52,510 nt of DNA, taken from the NCBI GenBank assembly GCA_015231925.1, contig JADGAQ010000008.1, positions 1-52,510 on the forward strand, given 5' to 3'. The position numbers and the translations under genes were made by a program. Position 1 is the stretch's first letter, and every line of letters starts with the position of its first letter. This DNA comes from Magnetococcales bacterium. GTDB taxonomy: Bacteria > Pseudomonadota > Magnetococcia > Magnetococcales > JADGAQ01. This document shows positions 52,075 to 52,510 of this stretch, in pieces. The notes under the pieces were generated by a model. It worked only from the letters and a program-made list of their open reading frames with translations. It ran no database searches and was not told the origin of the DNA.

Positions 52075-52510
52075 ACGGGGGTCCGGGGGATCCCCCCCGG
52101 CGGGGTTCGGGGCAGCGCCCCGAGGTGTTGACGTTGACGTAGCGGGTCGAAGCCCTGAAGAAAAGCGCACCAACCCGATCTCCCGCACGATCTTGGTAAA
52201 TGCTTCGACCCGCCGGAGGGGGCAAGGGGAGGGCCTCATCCTCCCCATCCTTTTTGGACGTGCCCATTCCGCCTTGGTTCGGGTTTGCTTCGAGAGTCAT
52301 TCTTTTGTTCGAATGGCCCCGGCTTCGTCTTGTTGGTGCGTTCAAGGATGGGGAGGATGAGACCCTCCCCTTGCCCCCTCCGGGCGGGTCGAAGAGGTAA
52401 CAGGGTTTGGCAGCAGTTCGGAGTTGGTCATTTCACTTTAAAGCTTCGACCCGCCAAGGCCACGTCAACACCTCGGGGCGCTGCCCCGAACCCCGCCGGG
52501 GGGGATAATC
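52075..52510. repeat. Triply nested inverted-repeat region after purD
   Basis: The outer arms are 52092-52133 and 52463-52504, a perfect 42-bp inverted pair of the GC-rich family (GGCGGGGTTCGGGGCAGCGC core, ending TGTTGACG). The middle arms are GCGGGTCGAAGC (52142-52153) and GCTTCGACCCGC (52443-52454). The inner arms are 52203-52252 and 52344-52394, about 50 bp with one mismatch and one insertion, loop about 90 bp. The motif GCGGGTCGAAG thus occurs four times in alternating orientation. No ORF with an RBS is supported. The right copy is cut off by the window edge. Confidence 0.88.

Noticed and set aside
1-52510. tRNA, rRNA, tmRNA, CRISPR array or prophage
   Set aside because: Gaps were read for cloverleaf T-loops (GGTTCGAATCC-type), regularly spaced direct repeats, and phage or integrase motifs. 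None was found. smpB has no recognisable ssrA beside it.

Overview
The window is GC-rich, almost fully coding, proteobacterial chromosomal DNA. A System I cytochrome c maturation operon, folate-dependent TrmFO, SmpB, IspH, long methyl-accepting and HD-GYP signalling proteins and several small c-type cytochromes indicate a respiring, motile Gram-negative bacterium. The codon use, the long Cache-type receptors and the two families of intergenic repeats fit a deep-branching alphaproteobacterium-like or Magnetococcales-like organism, but no taxonomic marker was seen and this placement is a guess. I found no rRNA, tRNA, CRISPR array, phage genes or complete insertion sequence.

Layout, left to right. 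0.1-1.4 kb: a 53-residue membrane-like protein coupled to an M24 aminopeptidase. 1.6-9.2 kb: a SPOR cell-division-type protein, then ccmABCDEF and, after a hairpin-rich 490-bp gap, ccmG and ccmH. 9.2-11.2 kb: an AT-richer cassette with an AAA ATPase and a DUF4276 protein, bracketed by inverted copies of a 55-bp repeat; this is the best candidate for a poorly described (defence-like) system. 11.2-18.2 kb, minus strand: prmC, an M23 peptidase, trmFO and a PcrA/UvrD/Rep helicase. 18.3-21.9 kb: a small unknown protein, an SDR, an ArsS-like radical SAM enzyme and a flavin disulfide oxidoreductase. 22.2-27.6 kb: transketolase, YciH/SUI1, an ECF sigma factor and a membrane-anchored von Willebrand A protein. 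27.6-30.4 kb, minus strand: a DUF4258/DUF2283 toxin-antitoxin-like pair and trpBA. 30.6-36.6 kb: a monohaem cytochrome, then galU, ugd, a phosphomannomutase/phosphoglucomutase, pyrD and ispH, the last three joined by ATGA overlaps. 36.9-44.5 kb: a chemoreceptor, a 996-residue HD-GYP protein, smpB, a dihaem cytochrome and dapA. 44.9-52.1 kb: an L,D-transpeptidase, an AI-2E/PerM-type permease, an RsmB-type rRNA methyltransferase, purH, a secreted unknown, a DUF2892 protein and purD.

Two repeat families structure the spaces between genes. The first is AT-rich, about 55 bp, with 16 copies seen. It usually lies as facing inverted pairs, with the CTTTCAATATT end outside and the GTCAAAG end inside. 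Six pairs enclose 56-244 bp of non-coding DNA and one encloses the ATPase/DUF4276 genes; two copies stand alone. This is the arrangement expected of MITE-like elements with long terminal inverted repeats. The second family is GC-rich and hairpin-forming (GGGGGATTATCCCCCC core followed by GGGGC...GCCCC). It sits at both window ends, after ccmF, inside one AT-rich pair, after the chemoreceptor, and in a triply nested palindrome after purD.

Functional themes are cytochrome c assembly and small cytochromes, envelope maintenance (SPOR, M23, L,D-transpeptidase, nucleotide-sugar synthesis), environmental signalling (chemoreceptor, HD-GYP, ECF/VWA) and core metabolism (purine, pyrimidine, tryptophan, lysine, pentose phosphate, isoprenoid). 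Gene calls are supported by motifs read directly from the translations; no database search was run.
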